The notes beneath the pieces were generated by a model. That model saw nothing but the letters and a program-made list of their open reading frames with translations, made no database searches and had not been told where the DNA came from. Position numbers and translations under genes: made by a program. A DNA stretch of 10,806 nt from SAR116 cluster bacterium (GTDB taxonomy: Bacteria; Pseudomonadota; Alphaproteobacteria; Puniceispirillales; Puniceispirillaceae): assembly GCA_002700485.1 (NCBI GenBank), contig PADU01000019.1, positions 72,222 through 83,027 of the forward strand, given 5' to 3'. Of the stretch, positions 7,834 through 10,806 are shown piece after piece. Numbering within the stretch: the first letter of the stretch is position 1; each line of letters begins with the position of its first letter.

Positions 7834-7912
7834 TAGCGTGCTGGCTGTGTCTGCACGATTGGACATTAATTAGGTCAGGCTGCTAACTGAGCAAAACATG
7901 AGGGGGTATCGG
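7834..7912 (+). other. short intergenic spacer inside the dehydratase/dehydrogenase operon
   Basis: The 79 bp hold a small stem, CGTGC (7837-7841) with GCACG (7853-7857) around an 11-nt loop, without a T tract, so I do not call it a terminator. AGGGGG (7901-7906) is the ribosome binding site of the next gene. Confidence 0.35.
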
Positions 7913-8743
7913 ATGAAAAAAATCGTTCTTACAGGCGCGGCGGGCCGGCTGGGCGGCTATTTGCGCGAACCATTGACAAAAATGTGTGACGAGCTGGTAT
8001 CAACTGACCTGAAACCCAAACCGAACAAGCTATTTACCGGTGAGAGTTATATCGAAGCAGACCTTGCTGATTATCAGGCCATGGTTGAAATCATTGATGG
8101 TGCGGATATGGTGGTTCATTTTGGTGGTCACCCTGACGAATATCCGTTTGAAGATATTCTGCATTCTAATATTGTGGGCTGTTATAATATCTGGCAGGCC
8201 GCACACAATGCAGGCGTCCGCCGTATTGTCTATGCCAGCTCTATACACGCTGTGGGAATGTATCCAAAAACAATTGCCATAGACAGTGACACACCGCATC
8301 GGCCTGACAGCTATTATGGGCTGGCCAAGTGTTTTGCAGAAGATATGGCAAAATTATATTGGGATAAGAAGGGCCTTGAAACAGTCTGTTTGCGCATTCT
8401 TTCATGTGCTACTGTTACAAATGCGCGCGCGTTGGGAAGCTGGCTTTCTTACAATGATTTAATCCATTTGGTTGAACGGGCCATTGATACGCCAGTCACA
8501 GGATTCATTGTTATATATGGCGTATCAAACAATGATCGCAGCCCTGTTGATAACTCAAAAGCAAGTTTTCTTGGCTACCGGCCAACTGATAATGCTGAGC
8601 AGTTTTCAGAGAAAATACTCGCCGAAGCACCAGCACCAGACCCGTCAGACCCTGACCAGATGTGCCATGGCGGCCCTTTTGCGACCACAGACCTGGGAGA
8701 AAGTGGTGTGGCAAAACTTGGCCTTGTTGAAAAGGCACGTTAG
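7913..8743 (+). CDS. uronate-dehydrogenase-like NAD-dependent SDR (epimerase/dehydratase fold)
   Basis: The start at 7913 gives 276 residues and is preferred because AGGGGG (7901-7906) sits 6 nt upstream. An in-frame ATG at 7898 would add MRGYR and lies just before that site. This is an extended SDR. TGAAGRLG (7-14) binds the dinucleotide, D32 after strand 2 suggests NAD over NADP, and S109/S110 with Y135-X3-K139 form the catalytic set. SSIHAVG, YYGLAKCFAED, WLSYNDL and FLGYRPTDNAE track Agrobacterium uronate dehydrogenase (265 residues), which oxidises galacturonate and glucuronate to aldarolactones. R172 matches a substrate-binding arginine, but positions I recall as Ser and Asn there are Pro74 and Ile111 here, so the substrate may differ. 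It is probably co-transcribed with the dehydratase. The stop overlaps that of the convergent aldolase by 4 bp. Confidence 0.85.
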   Translation: MKKIVLTGAAGRLGGYLREPLTKMCDELVSTDLKPKPNKLFTGESYIEADLADYQAMVEIIDGADMVVHFGGHPDEYPFEDILHSNIVGCYNIWQAAHNAGVRRIVYASSIHAVGMYPKTIAIDSDTPHRPDSYYGLAKCFAEDMAKLYWDKKGLETVCLRILSCATVTNARALGSWLSYNDLIHLVERAIDTPVTGFIVIYGVSNNDRSPVDNSKASFLGYRPTDNAEQFSEKILAEAPAPDPSDPDQMCHGGPFATTDLGESGVAKLGLVEKAR

Positions 8744-9501
8744 GCCGTTTTAATCTCTTCAATGTTTTGGCCGATAGCCTGACCAATTAATCTGATATCA
8801 GAGGCAATTGTCGCAAAGCTGAATCCACGAACAAATGCCGATGAAAGATAAGCCGGAGCGCCGCAATGAATACCGGCGCGTTTGCCATGTTTTTGAGCTG
8901 CGACCATGATTGCCCCAATAGCCTCGTCTACATCTGGTTCCTGCCGGTCAAGTCCAGGCTTATACCCCATTGAAACCGCAAGGTCGGATGGGCCGACATA
9001 TACTCCAGTCAGACCATCTGTTGCGCAAATAGCATCAACATTCGAGAGAGCCTCAACCGTTTCAATCATCGCAAGTGATACCAAGGTTTCATTGGCAGCA
9101 TCATGGTACCCTCCTCCATGGACAAGCATAGCCCGAGTTGGCCCTGATGATCTGTATCCTTCTGGAGCATAACGCATAGCTCCGACAAATGCTTGCGCAT
9201 CTTCTGCTGTGTTCACCATGGGACAGATAATACCCAAAGCTCCACCATCAAGCAGCTTCATGATAATACCGGGCTCATTCCAGGGCACACGAGCCATCGG
9301 CGTGATGCCAGATGCTGTCATGGCCTGCAGCATGGTCAGCGCCGTTTGATAATCGACCAATCCATGCTGTAAATCTATTGTCAGGCTGTCAAAATCGTAA
9401 CCGGCCATGATTTCGGCTGTAACACTCGACGGTATTGAACACCAGCCATTCAGACCATTTCCGCCAGCCGCCCATTTATCCTGTAATTTTGTTAATTTCA
9501 T
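8740..9501 (-). CDS. HpcH/HpaI-type class II aldolase (2-keto-3-deoxy acid aldolase)
   Basis: The start at 9499-9501 gives 253 residues. GGAG (9508-9511, minus strand) is 6 nt upstream, whereas the ATG four codons earlier (9511-9513) has no Shine-Dalgarno. The protein has the HpcH/HpaI TIM-barrel order: DLQHGLVDY (43-51) with the general-base His46, ARVPWNEPGIIMKLLDGGAL (70-89), RYAPEGYRSSGPTRA (110-124), AMIET with metal ligand E147, and GVYVGPSDLAVSMG (166-179) with D173. The family cleaves 2-keto-3-deoxy acids to pyruvate and an aldehyde; GarL, RhmA and HpcH are relatives. DLQHG replaces the DxEH found in GarL, marking a distinct subgroup. It fits as the step after the dehydratase, but it is convergent with the dehydrogenase gene and has its own promoter. 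The product aldehyde is unknown. Confidence 0.9.
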   Translation of the reverse strand: MKLTKLQDKWAAGGNGLNGWCSIPSSVTAEIMAGYDFDSLTIDLQHGLVDYQTALTMLQAMTASGITPMARVPWNEPGIIMKLLDGGALGIICPMVNTAEDAQAFVGAMRYAPEGYRSSGPTRAMLVHGGGYHDAANETLVSLAMIETVEALSNVDAICATDGLTGVYVGPSDLAVSMGYKPGLDRQEPDVDEAIGAIMVAAQKHGKRAGIHCGAPAYLSSAFVRGFSFATIASDIRLIGQAIGQNIEEIKTA

Positions 9502-9513
9502 AGATGTCTCCAT

Positions 9514-9696
9514 GGCGTTTAGTCGTGTTCAATTTACAGAAAGACGACCTGTTTTTTGTGAACAGTTAAACAATTCTGATCTATTTATCATACCATTTTT
9601 TTTTCAATTGCCTATAAATCAATATACAGCCAATGCCGACGGCCAAATAGATAAGCGGGGCAATGTCCATATTAAATCTTCCCGTTCAATTTATTT
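9514..9696. promoter_or_regulatory. upstream region of the aldolase gene
   Basis: No gene is seen in these AT-rich 183 bp. On the minus strand, TATGAT (9587-9592) preceded by TGG (9593-9595) looks like an extended -10 element, about 86 bp before the aldolase start. No clear -35 accompanies it. CTGTT (9550-9554) and AACAG (9561-9565) form a small dyad between it and the gene. All are weak candidates. Confidence 0.3.
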
Positions 9697-10089
9697 TCAA
9701 TGGTCCAAGACTGCGTCATTAGCGGCAATCTGGCAATGCGCTAACCGGGAAAACCTATAATCAGCAAAACGGTTATAAACCAGTTGCGCGAAGTGTCTTA
9801 TGCCAGGCAATCCCACAATCATGCTTAATAAGCGCCAATAGGGTAGCTCGCGCCAGATCAAAAGAAATGCATCAACACCGATATGCAAACGCCCTGCTGT
9901 ATCAAGTCCATGCAATCGGCGAAGACCATCTGCCTGCGAAATTTTCAATATTTTCAGTGGAGCTGGGTCGGTGGCTATATCCAACCATTGAAATTTATCC
10001 ACTTGTGCAATTTTTTTATAATAATTGATTTCACGTGAACAAAGACCACATTTACCATCGTAGAAAATTGTAATCATTTTTAATGCCAT
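9697..10089 (-). CDS. DUF393 / DCC-family thioredoxin-fold protein
   Basis: The 130-residue protein opens with a short strand, then FYDGKCGLCSREINYY (9-24), the defining Y-D-G-x-C-x-x-C motif of DUF393 (DCC family), with cysteines 14 and 17 placed like a thioredoxin CxxC. GVDAFLLIWRELPYWRLLSM (71-90), then IVGLPGIRHFAQLVYNRFADYR, matches the family's C-terminal helical region. The length is normal. Family members are predicted thiol-disulfide oxidoreductases, but biochemical roles are mostly untested. ATG at 10087-10089 has a weak AAAGA upstream. A second ATG at codon 5 has none, so the longer form is kept. No signal peptide is seen, so it is probably cytoplasmic. It is divergent from the DUF952 gene. 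Confidence 0.88.
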   Translation of the reverse strand: MALKMITIFYDGKCGLCSREINYYKKIAQVDKFQWLDIATDPAPLKILKISQADGLRRLHGLDTAGRLHIGVDAFLLIWRELPYWRLLSMIVGLPGIRHFAQLVYNRFADYRFSRLAHCQIAANDAVLDH

Positions 10090-10130
10090 TCTTTAAAAAA
10101 TTTAATACCGCTGCGCAAAATGTGGAAAAG

Positions 10131-10167
10131 AAGTGAGTTGTAAACACTTCATTAGTGGAACTCATTT
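10131..10167. promoter_or_regulatory. imperfect nested dyad in the DUF393/DUF952 divergent spacer
   Basis: AAGTGAGTT (10131-10139) pairs with AACTCATTT (10159-10167) over nine positions, eight Watson-Crick and one G-T. Inside it, CACT (10145-10148) pairs with AGTG (10154-10157) around TCATT. It lies in a 126-bp divergent spacer, about 50 bp before the DUF952 start. It could be a regulator site or a leader-RNA hairpin; no T tract follows, so it is not a typical terminator. Confidence 0.4.
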
Positions 10168-10215
10168 CGGCAGCGCTCAGCAGTCACATATACAATATAG
10201 GAAAGTGTTCTTATA

Positions 10216-10566
10216 ATGATACAGCTAGTTCCAAATTTTATATATAAAATATGCTCAAACCACTTGTGGCAAAAGGCAAAGAAAGCTGGTGAGTTCACTG
10301 GAGCGCCTGTTGATATCGAAGATGGTTTCATTCATTTTTCGACAGCTGACCAGATGAAAGAAACTGCAGAAAAGCATTTTCGCGGCCAGACAGACTTGCA
10401 ATTGCTGCAGATTGATGTCACTGATTTGAATATCGTCTGGGAAGTTTCACGCGGCGGCCAGCTGTTTCCGCATCTTTATGACGTCCTGCCTTTATCAGCT
10501 GTTGTAAGAATCTGGGATTTACATCTAGATCAAAACAACAAGCACCTGTTCCCTGAAATTGACTGA
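10216..10566 (+). CDS. DUF952 family protein
   Basis: This small soluble protein of 116 residues carries the complete DUF952 signature: IYKICSNHLW (9-18), AGEFTGAPVDIEDGFIHFST (24-43), TAEKHFRGQTDLQLLQID (50-67), VSRGGQLFPHLYDVLPL (77-93). The histidine in GFIHFST (H40) and the FPHLY block (84-88) are the most conserved points. The fold is thought to be related to ADP-ribosyltransferase-like/KptA-type proteins, but no activity is established and I assign none. ATG at 10216 has AGGAAAG (10199-10205) 10 nt upstream, slightly long but acceptable. The first eight residues precede the conserved domain. Its TGA is 2 bp from the stop of the convergent flavoprotein gene. Confidence 0.9.
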   Translation: MIQLVPNFIYKICSNHLWQKAKKAGEFTGAPVDIEDGFIHFSTADQMKETAEKHFRGQTDLQLLQIDVTDLNIVWEVSRGGQLFPHLYDVLPLSAVVRIWDLHLDQNNKHLFPEID

Positions 10567-10572
10567 TGTCAA
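10559..10572. other. small inverted repeat spanning convergent stop codons
   Basis: TTGAC (10559-10563) and GTCAA (10568-10572) form a perfect 5-bp dyad around TGAT. It covers both stop codons of the DUF952 and flavoprotein genes. It is short and has no T tract, so any terminator role is speculative. Confidence 0.2.
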
Positions 10573-10806
10573 GCATACTGGCCTGCCACCCATCCTGATG
10601 ACCAAGCCCACTGGAAATTATAGCCACCTAAATGGCCTGTAACATCTATCACCTCACCTACAAAATAAAGCCCTGGACAAGCATGTGTTTCCATTGTCTT
10701 TGACGACAGAGCAGATGTATCGACACCTCCAAGCGTCACCTCAGCTGTGCGATAGCCTTCAGAACCAGAAGGGTAAAGCTGCCATCGATGCACGGCAGCA
10801 TGCAAT
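10569..10806 (-). CDS. HI0933/YhiN-like NAD(P)/FAD-dependent oxidoreductase, C-terminal end (partial)
   Basis: Only the last 78 or so codons are in the window; the gene continues past the right edge. The methionine at 10803-10805 is internal, not a start, because the family is about 390-400 residues long. AEVTLGGVDTSALSSKTMET (21-40 of the visible part) is followed by PGLYFVGEVIDVTGHLGGYN (44-63) and FQWAWSSGWVAGQ, the very conserved C-terminal FAD-binding block of the HI0933/YhiN (BaiN-like, 'aminoacetone oxidase') flavoproteins, where GEVIDVTG contacts the flavin. The physiological reaction is unclear for most members. It ends 2 bp from the convergent DUF952 gene. Confidence 0.88.
   Translation of the reverse strand, partial: LHAAVHRWQLYPSGSEGYRTAEVTLGGVDTSALSSKTMETHACPGLYFVGEVIDVTGHLGGYNFQWAWSSGWVAGQYA

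Noticed and set aside
7837..7857. CGTGC/GCACG stem after the dehydratase as a terminator
   Set aside because: The 5-bp stem has an 11-nt loop and no T tract, and the next gene follows with its own ribosome binding site, so an operon is more likely than termination.
10569..10805. Reading the right-edge ORF as a complete 78-residue protein starting at 10805
   Set aside because: Its sequence is the conserved C-terminal FAD-binding block of a roughly 400-residue flavoprotein, so the methionine is internal and the gene runs off the window.
1..10806. Mobile element, CRISPR, defence island, toxin-antitoxin, tRNA or attachment site
   Set aside because: No transposase, integrase, repeat array, terminal inverted repeats, tRNA-like cloverleaf or defence-type domains were recognised on either strand.

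Overview
The window looks like a compact chromosomal stretch of an alphaproteobacterium, possibly a free-living marine one. This is inference. It rests on the resemblance of the uronate-dehydrogenase-like, DUF952, DksA-like and HI0933-like proteins to alphaproteobacterial versions as I remember them, on moderate-to-low GC by eye, and on very short intergenic gaps. Nothing points to a phage, plasmid, transposon, CRISPR array, tRNA or rRNA.

Left region (1-4203). An EamA-type DMT permease (86-1018, +) converges on a class I SAM methyltransferase (1015-1635, -). The methyltransferase lies 25 bp downstream of a DksA/TraR-type C4 zinc-finger gene (1661-1987, -), probably as one operon. A MarC-family membrane protein (2134-2802, +) converges with an unusual MFS permease (2813-4069, -).

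Middle region (4204-9513). A second EamA permease (4204-5130, +) converges on a hydroxypyruvate-isomerase-family gene (5127-5891, -). A 211-bp divergent intergenic region with small dyads separates that gene from an IlvD/Edd-family sugar-acid dehydratase (6103-7833, +). A uronate-dehydrogenase-like NAD enzyme follows (7913-8743, +), converging on an HpcH/HpaI-type aldolase (8740-9501, -). These four enzymes form a coherent sugar-acid catabolic module: oxidation of a sugar or uronate, dehydration to a 2-keto-3-deoxy acid, retro-aldol cleavage to pyruvate plus an aldehyde, and isomerisation of a C3 product such as tartronate semialdehyde/hydroxypyruvate. The real substrate cannot be fixed from sequence. 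No lactonase, dedicated uptake system or regulator gene is visible.

Right region (9697-10806). A DUF393/DCC-family thioredoxin-fold protein (-) and a DUF952 protein (+) diverge around a 126-bp spacer holding a long imperfect dyad. The last gene is the C-terminal end of an HI0933/YhiN-like flavoprotein (-), cut by the window edge.

No gap between genes exceeds 211 bp. All five convergent pairs are packed tail to tail: three overlap by exactly 4 bp through their stop codons, and the other two are 10 bp and 2 bp apart. The best candidate for something under-described is the four-enzyme sugar-acid module, especially its uronate-dehydrogenase relative, whose substrate pocket appears to differ from the characterised enzyme.
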